Origin: Glandiceps talaboti
Taxonomy: Eukaryota > Hemichordata > Enteropneusta > Spengelidae
NCBI RefSeq assembly: GCF_964340395.1
Contig: NC_135557.1
Location: 12,201,046 to 12,231,045, forward strand
DNA length: 30,000 bases
Direction: 5' to 3'
In this document: one piece after another, positions 1-20,023 of the stretch
Numbering within the stretch: the first letter of the stretch is position 1
Layout of the letters: the number at the start of each line of letters is the position of its first letter
Translations under genes and position numbers: made by a program
The notes under the pieces: generated by a model
What the model was told of the DNA's origin: nothing
Databases searched by the model: none
What the model saw: only the letters and a program-made list of their open reading frames with translations

Positions 1-645
1 TTTTTCAAATGACATGCAATTGGTACACGTATTTTACTTGTTATAAGTCTAGAAGTGATTAATTTTTCAGGAACATTCGTGCATATTAATCATCATATTT
101 TGCATATAAAACAGACTTTGTACTTTTTCCTTGTTTTCTTGTATTTGTTTAGATAAGTCCCACTCCCCCTGTCCGTATATTCTGATCATTTCCTAAGTCG
201 ACCATTATATGTGTTTTGTACTATATGTCATCAATTATTTTTTTTTAAATAAATGACGACTTGTTTCTTAAATTCAAAGCATTTTTGACTGCGGAATGGT
301 TGATACTAACGCAGACCAGAATAGTGTGTTAGCATAGCAGTTTACTTCTACGGAAATCGAGGTATAGGTAAACAAAAAAGAGAAAAAACTAAAACTATGT
401 AATTTGTTGCAAAGGGATGTGGTAAGCTATGAATGCACTTTGATGAAGTTACACGCACAGTATCTCTGATAGGTGGGTTTCTCAATTAGCCGCAAATATT
501 CAACCTCATTCAATGTGTACACTCTTTTGATTAAAGTGTGACTCTCCTCGCCATTCTTATTTACAAAATCTAATCCACTGCATGTAACAACAATCATTTT
601 AGTTTGTGTCTATCTTAGTTTTAATCTAGCCTTTTTTCCTCAGTA
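1..645. other. Non-coding flank, no gene seen
   Basis: AT-rich sequence with no supported gene. By position it is intron 1 of gene 1 on the minus strand, since the paralogous 18774-19468 lies in intron 1 of gene 2. Confidence 0.6.
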
Positions 646-695
646 GTATTAATCAGTAAAAGTATCAACACAAATATATAATCTCGTCTTCTTAC

Positions 696-783
696 CCCAT
701 GTTAGTTGGATCCGTAAGACAATGTTAACAACAATAACAACTGCAACAAATCGTACAGCACTATCCGACTTCATCCACTTCAT
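696..783 (-). CDS. Gene 1, exon 1: signal peptide of CTLD receptor (partial gene)
   Basis: The ATG is at 783-781 and the exon ends at 696 before a GTAAGA donor, in phase 1. It encodes 29 residues beginning MKWMKSDS, followed by a hydrophobic run (VRFVAVVIVVNIVL) typical of a secretory signal. The peptide is identical to exon 1 of gene 2 (19469..19556). The remaining exons would lie left of base 1, about 560 bp beyond the edge if the array spacing holds. It is assigned to a third array member by this paralogy; nothing else of gene 1 is visible. Confidence 0.75.
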
Positions 784-846
784 CGTGGAGTTGTCAGTTT
801 TTCTGTGAGTGCATCGCCAGAGCGAGAATATGTAAATACACTTTGA

Positions 847-873
847 CATATATATGTGTCGTGTAATGATTGG
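847..873 (-). promoter_or_regulatory. Putative promoter of gene 1 (CCAAT and TATA-like)
   Basis: On the minus strand a CCAAT box (869-873) is followed closely by a TATA-like ACATATATATG (about 847-857), and the exon 1 ATG lies about 65 bases further on. The same arrangement precedes gene 2. The transcription start is inferred, not seen. Confidence 0.45.
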
Positions 874-1246
874 TCCAAATACCTATCCATTTGATCAAAG
901 AGGAAAACAGACGATGGAATGGTTCGTTGTCGTCATGATTTTGATAAATATATGTAAAGGGTGTCCGGACCCCCCCCCCCCCTCCGGTACATGCACCGTC
1001 TACCTAACGAGTATCAGGTACTGATTCGTACGGTTGGGTGTAACAGCTAAATTTTGTAGGAGATGAACAAATTCCCTATTTTACATATACTAAAATAAGT
1101 AGTTCTTGATAAAGATTTTCGATATTTCGATATTTCGATGCTGATCTTGGTCCCAACAATGTTTGTAGCGCCCATGTAGTCTTTGATAGTTCTGGCGTTC
1201 AGCTCTGACATTTAAATACAAGAACTGTATAGAGACAATATTCTGC

Positions 1247-1619
1247 TTACTTGACCAGATGGTGCCTTACTTGGTAGATTCGTTGATTTAAGAAAAGTAT
1301 TTTTAGAAAACATTTCTCTTTAGCTTTTCGCACATCTGGTTTTGTGAGTTTTCGACAGCAGTGGGTGTCACGTGATGACTGTTGTGACCAGGGGCAGTAG
1401 AAATGTTTGGGAACAGGGAAATTATTTTTGTTAGTAGTAATCTTTGATCTATGGTCGATAAATCGTTGCTTCAATGTTCCCCTTTTTTCACCCACGTATT
1501 GCTTGTCACATACACTGCACGTAAATAAGATAAATTACATTTTTAGTATTGCAGTCAAGAGATTGTTTTATTCTGAAACCAGCTTTGCGAAAAGCCAAAT
1601 ATTGGATCAATGCACTGCA
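1247..1619 (-). pseudogene. Penelope-like retroelement relic, GIY-YIG region (copy A)
   Basis: On the minus strand one frame reads CNTKNVIYLIY and an adjacent frame reads CDKQYVGEKRGTLKQRF followed by DHRSKI and PKHF. Together these match the GIY-YIG nuclease signature at the C-terminus of Penelope-like element proteins (NVIYLI, CxxCxKQYVG, HRS, HF). A frameshift near 1515 separates the halves, so the element is dead. No reverse-transcriptase core was found nearby. The same frameshift occurs in copy B, so it predates the duplication. The family call rests on motif recognition only. Confidence 0.7.
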
Positions 1620-2299
1620 TGTATGAACACGTATGGTTAATCATTTACAACACCCCACCTGGCACACCCAAACTATGTATTTTTTTTCCACCCTTTCATT
1701 TCTATATAAACAACTAGTCTGAACATTTCTACTATCATTACCATTTTACTGTATGTTTTACTGCCAAGAGAGAAGACGGATTGAGAATTGTATTTTTAAT
1801 TTTAAGCAATTTTCTTGTTTTTAGTTCTTTTCCAGCTTTGTGATAGCACTGGTTAATTTAGTTCTTTTTTCAATTTATCCCAGACATTGTAGTTACTTTA
1901 TTTTATTTTGTTGTATCTTTTAGATTTTTACACCTGAAGAAGAACCGGTCTGGTCACGAATCCTAGTGGAATAAAGAGGTTTCATTAACGAAATGGTGTC
2001 AGGTCCTTCTTTTCTTAAATTAAACACAACACTTGAAGTAAATTACCTTTACACAAATTCACTGTGGTAGCAGTAGTGGCAATACATAATGGAAAGCAGA
2101 ATTAGACGTGTTCATTAAAATTGTAGAACAAGAATTCGTCTGCCTGCAGTACATGTACCATCTGTATAGAGAATACAATATACATATTTCGTAGGACTCG
2201 ATGTGACAGCTAAATCGATATGAAAGATTTCAAAAATTAAATACTAAAACATTGTTTTTTAAAAAATTTACAATTCTTCTTTTTGTCCATATATCCCAA

Positions 2300-2935
2300 T
2301 AATAAAATAATAATTAAACCTTACTAATTAACGGACAACCATACCACAGATATTGTACAATGTTATCACATGACCGCATTCAGTAGTTACTTGAATAAAT
2401 TAACAATTTACATATAAATATGCAACTGTGAGAGGTGAGCTATTGCCTTAAATGTACCTTGGAACTCGACAAAAAATGATTTTATGTCAGAATTAATGAC
2501 AGTATATTAATGACAACAACTATACAGCCATATACATTGTAATCTGGGTAAATGGAATTGAGAGTTAATGTCCTCGGTATAATGTAATGCAATCTGATAT
2601 AAGACAGCATTTCGCAGATGACGATTCCAAGTCCATAATTTTACACGTTTTTATTTCGATCACAGATGGCTTGATTGAGATGAAATTTGATTTCTCGGAT
2701 CAGATTGCGTTTAATACGGCAATCGGTAAAAATAGATGCAAAATTAATACGCCTCGGGCATGGATCTAAATTTATCATTTATACTATGGTGTCCTGTGTC
2801 AGATTATGTCACCTTATGGCGAGTGGGGGGGGGGGGGTGAAGGGTCACCGGTTGAGGGCGCTCAGTAGAACTAATTAATAAGGTAGTCATAGTAAAGTTG
2901 AAGAACAGTAAACTCTGATTTTGAAAAAAAAAACC
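2300..2935. other. Copy-A-specific segment, no gene recognised
   Basis: Between the shared motif CATATATCCCAATAAT (ending about 2298) and CTCAACACCAGCT (about 2936) copies A and B are unrelated. Here there is only a 60-codon open frame (2587..2769, +) with no recognised domain and a G-run near 2826. It may be an insertion in A or a replacement in B. Confidence 0.6.
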
Positions 2936-2970
2936 TCAACACCAGCTTTTCAAATCATTACTTTATTAGA

Positions 2971-3165
2971 TGGCACCTTGTAGGGAAAATATATTTTCGA
3001 CAATAAACAGAAAGTAAATATTTGTAAACAAATATGGCTAATCCCAAGCACCTGCGGTCGAACTGACAGTTTCTCAGCAAACACTTCTAAGAAATTATAA
3101 CTCATTAGATGATGAGCAATTACAGACTGGAAATATCTCCGTTTTTAAAAATAAATGAATTACTC
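2971..3165 (+). pseudogene. Degenerate open frame, unknown (copy A)
   Basis: This aligns codon by codon with an intact 71-codon frame in copy B (22022..22237) but holds at least three stops here. Its conserved parts include SQAPAVELTVSQ and LLRNYNSLDDEQLQTGNIS. I do not recognise it; a transposon gag-like fragment is one possibility. Confidence 0.3.
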
Positions 3166-3349
3166 TAAGTCTAAAAACACAATGAGTGCCATAAAAATCT
3201 ATTCAGAACAGAGAGGTAAAAGCACTTAACAATAAATGACTTTACACCAATGCACTCTTCAACTGGGGAATGAATTCCTTCGTTTATATAGGCCTTTTTG
3301 ATAATTTAAACCGAGCAATGATGATGAAGACTGATCTTCTAAATCATGC

Positions 3350-3865
3350 ATCAGTGGCAACCCATCTTACGTCAACGCCAGCCCATCTTATGTCAACGGC
3401 AACCCATCTTAATGGCAACCCATCTTAAGTCAATGCCAGTCCATCTTATGTCAACAGCAACCCATCTCATGTCAGCAGCAACCAACCTTTCATCACTGGC
3501 AACCCATCTAAATGGCAACCCATCTTACGTCAACAGCAACCCATCTTATGTCAATGGCAACCCATCTTATGTTAACAGTAACCCATGTTACGCCAACGGT
3601 AACACATTTTATGTTAATGGTAACCCATCTTATGTCAATGGTAACCCATCTTATGTTAACAGTAACCCATCTTATGTCAATGGTAACCCATCTTATGTTA
3701 ATGGTAACCCATCTTATGTTAACAGTTACCCATATAATGTTAACAGTAACCCATCTTACATCAACAGTAACCCATCATTCATCAACAGTAACCTATCTTA
3801 TGTTAACAGTAACCCATCTTATGTTAACAGTAACCCATCTTATGTCAACGGCAATCCATCTTTAA
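3350..3865 (+). repeat. 21-bp minisatellite (copy A, array 1)
   Basis: Tandem copies of a 21-base unit close to AACCCATCTTATGTTAACAG plus T. Because 21 is a multiple of 3 and the unit lacks stops in two frames, it appears as long frames reading NPSYVNS or THLMLTV repeats. No splice or initiation context suggests a gene. Left units are more diverged (GTCAACGGC) than right units (GTTAACAGT), a graded variant pattern. Confidence 0.9.
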
Positions 3866-4244
3866 TCCCACACAAGTAAGTAAATGATATAAATAATGAC
3901 TTACTTACTGACTAACTGACTGACCGACCGACCGACCGACCGACCGACTGACCGACTAGTGGGTTGGGTGGTTGGTTGCTGGCTCGCTGGTTGGTTGGTT
4001 GTTTGGTTTGCTGGTTGGTTGGTTGGTTGGTTGGTTGGTTGGTTGGTTGGCTGGCTTGCTGGCTGGCTGGCTGGCTGGCTAGCCGGCTAACCGACTTGCA
4101 GGTTAGCAGGCAGGCTGGCTGGCAGGTTGTATGGCTGCCTGTCTGCATATCACATGCATGCATGCATGCCTACCTGCCTCCCTGACTGGCGGGTGGATGG
4201 TTGAGTGGTTATGGGTTGCATGGGTGTTGGACATACTGATTTAC

Positions 4245-4277
<33 letters not shown>

Positions 4278-4447
4278 GGCTTGCTGGCTGGCTGTCTGTC
4301 TGACTGACTGACTGACTGGTTAACTTCAGTGTTCGTCTATGCAATAGATCTGTTGTACGATGCATCTCCTTTAAGTGATTATTGAATTTTAGGCAGGTTG
4401 ATTCTTTAATTGTCTTGAGTATTTGTTCTCCGTTTGCAATTCTTAAA
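3706..4447 (+). repeat. Local 742-bp duplication, first copy
   Basis: This segment spans the end of minisatellite array 1, the tetranucleotide block and about 130 bases ending GTTTGCAATTCTTAAA. It is repeated directly at 4448-5236. Copy B has a single version, so the duplication arose in copy A after the large duplication or was lost in B. Confidence 0.85.
3903..4317 (+). repeat. Compound tetranucleotide block
   Basis: Consecutive runs of different 4-base motifs: CTGA, CCGA, GGTT, GGCT, GCAT, GTCT, then GACT. Neighbouring motifs differ by one or two substitutions, as if one motif spread and mutated along the block. Confidence 0.9.
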
Positions 4448-5010
4448 AACCCATCTTATGTTAACAGTAACCCATCTTATGTTAACAGTAACCCATCTTA
4501 CATCAACAGTAACCCATCATTCATCAACAGTAACCTATCTTATGTTAACAGTAACCCATCTTATGTTAACAGTAACCCATCTTATGTCAACGGCAATCCA
4601 TCTTTAATCCCACACAAGTAAGTAAATGATATAAATAATGACTTACTTACTGACTAACTGACTGACTGACTGACCGACCGACCGACCGACCGACTGACCG
4701 ACTGACCGACTAGTGGGTTGGTTGGTTGGTTGCTGGCTCGCTGGTTGGTTGGTTGGTTGGTTGGTTGGTTGGTTGGTTGTTTGGTTTGCTGGTTGGTTGG
4801 TTGGTTGGTTGGTTGGCTAGCTTGCTGGCTGGCTGGCTGGCTGGCTGGCTAGCCGGCTAACCGACTCGCAGGCTAGCAGGTAGGCTGGCAGGTTGTATGG
4901 CTGCCTGTCTGCATATCACATGCATGCATGCATGCCTACCTGCCTCCCTGACTGGCGGGTGGATGGTTGAGTGGTTATGGGTTGCATGGGTGTTGGGCAG
5001 ACTGATTGAC

Positions 5011-5051
<41 letters not shown>

Positions 5052-5236
5052 GGCTGGCTGGCTGGCTGGCTGTCTGTCTGTCTGTCTGACTGACTGACTG
5101 ACTGACTGGTTAACTTCAGTGTTCGTCTATGCAATAGATCTGTTGTACGATGAATCTCCTTTAAATGATTATTGAATTTTAGGCAGGTTGATTCTTTAAT
5201 TGTCTTGAGTATTTGTTCTCCGTTTGCAATTCTTAA
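4448..5236 (+). repeat. Local duplication, second copy (minisatellite plus tetranucleotide block)
   Basis: This is the second copy of 3706-4447. It opens with 21-bp minisatellite units (4448-4605), continues with a slightly expanded tetranucleotide block (4636-5108), and ends at GTTTGCAATTCTTAAA before unique sequence. The junction at 4447/4448 falls inside a minisatellite unit, which suggests unequal exchange there. Confidence 0.85.
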
Positions 5237-5330
5237 AGTTGGTCATTTTCTTCACCAGCTATAAAGATTTCCAAAAGTTAAAACTAATACGTATTTCTCT
5301 TTGTCAATGACCATCGACTCTAACCGTTGT

Positions 5331-5490
5331 TATGGATGATGCAGACAATGTTGGTACGAGACAACGGACTAAGGGACGATCGTACAATGTCACGCAAGCT
5401 CAACAAGCAAACATCGTTCGTTTGTGGGGGAGGAGGTCTGGCGTCAATGAGATTGCTGAACTTAATTTTCGCACTTCTAACCAAACTTTC
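5331..5490 (+). pseudogene. Possible transposase DNA-binding fragment (copy A)
   Basis: Read from ATG 5332 the frame contains VTQAQQANIVRLWGRRSG then VNEIAELNFRTSN. This resembles the helix-turn-helix start of Tc1/mariner or pogo-type transposases (QRxxIVxLxxxGxSxxEIA). No catalytic DDE/D region follows; the frame runs into a TTTA repeat here and breaks off in copy B too. The family call is tentative. Confidence 0.35.
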
Positions 5491-5502
5491 ACTTTCATTA
5501 CT

Positions 5503-5561
<59 letters not shown>
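5503..5561 (+). repeat. (TTTA)n microsatellite
   Basis: About fifteen TTTA units next to the MITE. Copy B has only a short TTCATTTA at this place, so the tract grew in copy A. Confidence 0.95.
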
Positions 5562-5917
5562 GGAGTAACATCAAAAGTTCAATATAATATATCTAACTTA
5601 ATTGCTTAAGTTTGGGGGTGGGGGGTTTTAACGTCATACTTGGCAAATTTAGTATGATTTCAAGGCTGCTTTTACCTATAACACTGCGTACACTAGGTCC
5701 GATTTCCCAGCGGTATGTGGTTAAAATGGTTTTCTGTTTTTATTTATAATTCAGTAGTATATTGGTACGTTGTTTGAAAGTGGAAGTATACAGTATAAGT
5801 CTAAAATGATTTTCAATTTTAGGTCAGTTAAGTTAGATGGGGGTAGGGTGGGGGTGTCTGGGACCTAACTTAAGCAATTAAGTTAGATATATTATATTGA
5901 ACTTTTGATGTTTCCCC
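5562..5917. mobile_element. MITE, 356 bp, Harbinger-like, copy A only
   Basis: It has terminal inverted repeats of about 50 bases: 5562-5611 reads GGAGTAACATCAAAAG onward, and the reverse complement of 5868-5917 reads GGGGAAACATCAAAAG onward; both continue through the same ATCTAACTTAATTGC motif. TTA flanks it on both sides (5559-5561, 5918-5920). Copy B at about 23825 holds a single TTA and no element, so B is the empty site. A 3-bp TTA target duplication and GG-terminal repeats fit PIF/Harbinger non-autonomous elements. There is no coding capacity. Confidence 0.85.
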
Positions 5918-5939
5918 TTACTTCTGAGATGTTGATAAA

Positions 5940-6785
5940 AAAATATACTTCTAATGTGAGATACAGTGCTGGGTTTACGGTAGTATTTTAATGTGTTTAC
6001 CATCATACAACAAAAACCTTTTTATTTAATGCTGTTGTTCTGATTCGAATTGTCAGAATACATATTCCAATGAAGAATCTCTAGATCTTCTCCAATACTA
6101 AATGAAGATATTAAAAGTGTTTATACTCGATCAGTCGTATGTTCTTATTAATCACGATCATCATGACATAAATTTTTTCACTGACTGGACACTTCATTCT
6201 AGATGATCATAGGACGAAATTGCACTGTTTCTAAATAGTAGGGCGCCACACATGACCGGATTGGGAGAGTAAAGAACCGGAGCCAGTGATCATTGAACAG
6301 ACAATTTATTAGTAAGAGCGAAAAATAAATGTGACAGCCACCCATCCACTTTCTTTTTATTTTCAATACACCCATGATAAAGTCACAATCATATCATATT
6401 ATCATAAAAGTTACATCATAAGAAGAAAGATATTTCAATAAAAACACAGCACTTTCCAATTCAAATCATGTGACCACCATTATGAAAATTATCCATGAAA
6501 TCTTATATATTTAGTTTTATATTAAAATACCACTTTTCCTACATAACAGAGATATTCGACAAAGTAGCATAGCTAGCTATTAGTATTACAACAAATGTAA
6601 AAATTTTTATTAAAATATGCCAGGGGTGACTCCTTCTCTCAGCATTTTTCTAAAACCAAGCATGACATGCCCATATTTACAATCCCATGTATAAAAGAAT
6701 CGTACATATATTTTATTAAAAAAATAATTGTCGAGGTTTATTTATTTGAGCTTAATGGATAGTGTTTAATCAATTGCAATCAATT
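5940..6785. other. Intergenic, no gene seen
   Basis: AT-rich sequence shared with copy B (about 23840-24620) with small indels. It includes GGGCGCC-type motifs near 6241 and an extra ~75 bases (about 6715-6788) absent from copy B. No exon, RNA gene or element end was recognised. Confidence 0.5.
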
Positions 6786-6789
6786 TCAG

Positions 6790-7201
6790 AAGGCATTCGT
6801 TTATTTTTAAAGTTCTTCATAAATTCTTACCTCTGTATCTTACTAAATATGTAATGAGATTGGATGAAATACATAGCTATTACCTCAATACGCATGTGCC
6901 GAGAATTAACTGTAATTCCGGCAAGAGAACCTTTAAATACTCTGGAGCTGTTCTATGGAACAGTCTACCAACACATATTTAGCAGTTCAAAACAGTTCTG
7001 GATGAAATACATAGCTATTACCTCAATACGCATGTGCCGAGAATTAACTGTAATTCCGGCAAGAGAACCTTTAAATACTCTGGAGCTGTTCTATGGAACA
7101 GTCTACCAACACATATTTAGCAGTTCAAAACAGTTCATACTTTTAGGAATACATGCATAAATCATCTTACGTCAGAAAGGATGACTTCCAGTATGGTGTA
7201 A
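6790..7201 (+). pseudogene. LINE ORF2 C-terminal relic (copy A)
   Basis: The plus-strand frame carries FKYSGAVLWNSLP, the conserved C-terminal motif of non-LTR retrotransposon reverse transcriptases (CR1/L2/jockey-like). Compared with copy B (24627..24896) this version has an extra T near 6805 that shifts the frame, a TAG after PTHI, and a direct 138-bp duplication. The apparent 98-codon frame beginning MKYIAITS is only an off-frame shadow created by the duplication being a multiple of three. Confidence 0.75.
6861..7136 (+). repeat. 138-bp direct duplication in LINE relic
   Basis: 6861-6998 and 6999-7136 are essentially identical, both starting TGGATGAAATACATAGC. Copy B has one version, so this duplication followed the large duplication. 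Confidence 0.95.
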
Positions 7202-8520
7202 CTGGATGGCGGTGTAAATTTTATCTATTGATGTTGGTGGGGGTTTTTTTTCTTGTCTTGTTAAGCTTTGTTTCCACATTGTTTATACTTTCTTTGTATG
7301 GTATGTAATGTTTTTGGTGAGTGGTAATTTTCTTTCTACATACTTTTGATGACACTGTTGAAAATCAAAACTCGTTTGTGCTGCAAATAAATCATGTGTT
7401 TCATACTTTCTAGAATATATATAAATCATATTTCTGTACAAGTATCAAAAGAGGGCGCCCTACACGAGGAAACCTGGGGCCAACATTTATATATAGAGCC
7501 GTGCATGAAGCAGTCAATAAAATATCTCTAAAACAACTACCTCATCAATTCCTAAAGAGTGAGACTAGGTTAGCAGAATGTGTTGACTGGTCAAGAATGT
7601 AGCCAAGATTGGATTGATGATGTCATAATTGTTCAACAAAGGAGGCTTTAGTTCTCATAACAACTAACATGGCCCTACTTCAGAGGTGCATTCGGTAAAC
7701 AAAACGTTTTGTCATTGTTTGGCCAGGGTGACCTCACCCTCTCTTGGACATTCCTGTGCACGTTGCTTTAAGCGAGTCACCTAACTCTTCTGCCATTCTT
7801 CTATTTCTCGGTCGCCTGCGGCAAACTATGACAACTAACAGTTCGTGACGAAAACGTTTGGAAACGTCCGCGAGTTTTTTTTTCTACCTAACGCGCCCTA
7901 TGTACAATGCAACAGCTGCCTCCGAACAGCGCTCCTAGTGGTCACGATGTATAATCTTTCTTTTTTTCTGATAACTCGAATATAAAGTATTGAGCTTAAA
8001 CACCTGGGTTATTCTACAATACAATATCCAGTTGATTACGTCATGCAAATTTTACTTTACTTAAAGTTATCATAAATACATTTCTTTGTTACAAAATTAT
8101 CAAATAGTTAGCTAATGGTCTCTGGCTACACTAGCTGCAACTGAGATGTGTTTTGAAAACGTTTTCATTATATGTAAGGACTTATTCATAATATCATACA
8201 CTTTGTGCAGTATTGAATCGTTTATGGGCAAACATTTGTATAGCTGTATGTATAGTATATCCAATATATCCAATCAAATTAAGTTTTGAAAATCAACACC
8301 CAAAGGATTACGATTTCAAATTATTACTATACTATTTTGACATAAGACAGACCTCTAATTAACATTACGCTTTCTAATTATTGGTATCTTAACATTATCA
8401 GTGAACATACTGTTGGTTGGCTGATTAGTTAGTTACACCTCGTGCAGTTTTAAAACATTTAAAATACGTACTCCACTACAACAACACGCAATCTGCATAT
8501 TTCGAAACTGATACAGCACA
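7202..8520. other. Intergenic, no gene seen
   Basis: Begins with the LINE 3' tail (T-rich, CTGCAAATAAATC near 7381). Bases about 7362-7520 and 7713-8645 are absent from copy B. I found no exon or RNA gene. Confidence 0.5.
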
Positions 8521-8694
8521 ACCGTAGACGACTAAGTGTGTAAAAAAACTAGGGAACTGCTTAAACTGATTGAGTACAACCGTAGACGACTAAGTGTGTA
8601 AAAAAACTAGGGAACTACATAAACTGATTGAGTACAACCATAGACGACTAAGTGTGTAAAAAAAACAGGGAACTACTTAAACTGATTGACTGAT
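8521..8694 (+). repeat. 58-bp tandem repeat, about 3 units
   Basis: Units start at 8521, 8579 and 8637 with ACC(G/A)TAGACGACTAAG, then GTGTGTAAAAAAA and GGGAACT. Copy B keeps only one unit end (about 25251-25300), fused to upstream sequence by a deletion. Confidence 0.9.
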
Positions 8695-8699
8695 TTTTA

Positions 8700-9570
8700 T
8701 TTGTGTGTGAGTATCTATAATTCAGGTTTTCCATTGTTTTCCAAATGGTCTCTGTGTTGTTTATTTCTAACTATCAGATGTACAGCCATTACAGATTGGG
8801 AGAACAATTTTAGAGTGTATTTTTAAGTTGATGTCAGTTTCAGCATCTACTATTTCTCGTAAGACTGCACAGTTTTTGGCAATTTTATTTTTTTTCTGGA
8901 ATACATAACAATTTTTCAGAATAGGCAGTGAAAAGCTAGATGGGGGTTGGGTAACTGGAACCAAATAATAATTTTTTTTAGGCCTAACTTATCAATTGCC
9001 TGATATTTTCTTAATTTTATATCAGTGGAGCCTTCAGTAAATTACGTTTGGGGGGGCCAGGGAAATACGGGGGAGGGGGTCATATTTGACAAATCAGTCC
9101 TCAAGGAGGGCCATATTTTAGAAAATGAAATTTAGGTGTGGGTCACATTTTACTTGATTCATTTTTTATCTTACTTTGCATTATTTTGTATTTTGGAATG
9201 ATCCCACCATCGCTATATTTCCAATACGTGAATATTGCTTCTACATTCCACCTTGTAATTACTGAAGGCCCCTCACTGTAATATATTCCTCATGTTGTTG
9301 TTTTTTCTGTTTCATTTACTAAGGTTACATATAAACTCATTTGGATGGGAGGCTGTGTATTGTAACTGTTTTTGTATATTTGTTATACCTTAAATTATGT
9401 CACTATAATAAACTATTCTGCTACTACACTAGGTGTTCCCAGTTCATATAAAATAATGACAAAGCACCAGTGAACTGAGAATCATTGTAATGTTGGTGTT
9501 TTGTTGTTGTTGGTTTGTTTTGTTTTTTGAGGGGGGGGGGGATCGGTCTGGGGCAATGTATTCAATCTAT
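8700..9570. other. Non-coding conserved spacer, unclassified repeat likely
   Basis: Shared with 25555-26400. It contains G-rich runs (GGGGGGGCCAGGGAAATAC, 9050-9085), GGAGGGCCATATTTTAG and a G-run at 9528. A short minus-strand frame (8767..8964) ends in PICNGCTSDS but is interrupted by a stop in copy B. It is probably repeat-derived, with no named family. Confidence 0.4.
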
Positions 9571-9710
9571 CTAATGTTATGTTATGTTTATTTATTAAAG
9601 TGTCATGTGTGGACTTACCCATAGCCACACACAGCCCCTAGGGCTTACAAGACACTAAAGTAATACAAATCTTTAACTTATGAATAATTAAGCGTACATA
9701 TTTAAACATT

Positions 9711-10165
9711 TTACAAAAATTCCTTTCTCTTACAAAAAGCATCGCTAACAAAATTTGCTAGGTCAAATGGCATGTTTGTCATTAACAAATCTAAGTTTTC
9801 GACAACGTCTCTTGTGTCAAAGTGAGGAGATATTTCCCTAGCTTTTGAAAACAGAAACTCTCAAAATTCATGATAAAGTCCACAGTGAAAAAGGAAATCT
9901 ATCTCATCTTCAACTGCGTCTTTGCAGAAATCACAAAGTCTTTCCTCCCTGTCTAAATTAGAAAATCTACCAGTTTCAATTTTTAAAGGAAGAATACCTA
10001 GTCTGAGCTGAGCTAAAGGTGACCGCTTACCACGTGACAAATTATACGTTAAATAATTTTCCAGACCATAATGTTTTTTGAAAGTAACATATGTGTCTAA
10101 TATGTGAAACTTTACAATATAATATTTTAAAAAACTTGTTGATGTAGTTTTGATTACAATGTTAT
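9711..10165 (-). pseudogene. LINE ORF2 C-terminal relic with zinc-knuckle (copy A)
   Basis: The minus-strand frame reads through RSPLAQLRLGILPLKIETGR, then ERLCDFC, VEDEIDFLFHC and GLYHEF, the Cys/His C-terminal block of non-LTR reverse transcriptases. One in-frame TGA follows HEF, after which the frame continues to a natural TAA at 9713. Beyond it a trailer ends in AATAAATAAACATAACATAAC (minus strand, about 9575-9595), a short-repeat tail typical of such elements. The strand is opposite to the LINE relic at 6790. It begins about 180 bases downstream of the gene 2 stop. Confidence 0.75.
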
Positions 10166-10342
10166 CGTTGGGGGCGTGCTAGATGCCAAGCAAACGAGTT
10201 TGATAGTGCTTATAACGATGTCTAGTACACTTATACAGATGCAACAGTTCGTTTGATCTGAATTCCAACATGATAACCATTCTTTGGCATGGTGTTAAAT
10301 AAATCAATTTGCACACTTGGTTGTCCAGCGTTGTATGATAGA

Positions 10343-19556
<9,214 letters not shown>

Positions 19557-19619
19557 CGTGGAGTTGTCAGTTTTTCTGTGAGTGCATCGCCAGAGCGAGA
19601 ATATGTAAATACACTTTGA

Positions 19620-19646
19620 CATATATATGTGTCGTGTAATGATTGG
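19620..19646 (-). promoter_or_regulatory. Putative promoter of gene 2 (CCAAT and TATA-like)
   Basis: On the minus strand CCAAT (19642-19646) is followed by a TATA-like ACATATATATG (about 19620-19630), 64 bases before the ATG. A start site near 19590 would give a short leader. Identical in gene 1. Confidence 0.45.
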
Positions 19647-20023
19647 TCCAAATACCTATCCATTTGATCAAAGAGGAAAACAGACGATGGAATGGTTCGT
19701 TGTCGTCATGATTTTGATAAATATATGTAAAGGGTGTCCGGACCCCCCACCCCCCCCCCTCCGGTACATGCACCGTCTACCTAACGAGTATCAGGTACTG
19801 ATTCGTACGGTTGGGTGTAACAGCTAAATTTTGTAGGAGATGAACAAATTCCCTATTTTACATATACTAAAATAAGTAGTTCTTGATAAAGATTTTCGAT
19901 ATTTCGATATTTCGATGCTGATCTTGGTCCCAACAATGTTTGTAGCGCCCATGTAGTCTTTGATAGTTCTGGCGTTCAGCTCTGACATTTAAATACAAGA
20001 ACTGTATAGAGACAATATTCTGC

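Noticed and set aside
1407-1640. 77-codon plus-strand frame, identical in both copies
   Set aside because: It is the antisense shadow of the Penelope-like GIY-YIG relic.
6864-7160. 98-codon frame with a duplicated 46-residue block
   Set aside because: It is an off-frame shadow of the LINE relic; the block repeats because the 138-bp duplication is a multiple of three.
8521-8694. Three regularly spaced units considered as a CRISPR-like array
   Set aside because: The units are contiguous 58-bp tandem repeats without unique spacers, in a eukaryotic intergenic region.
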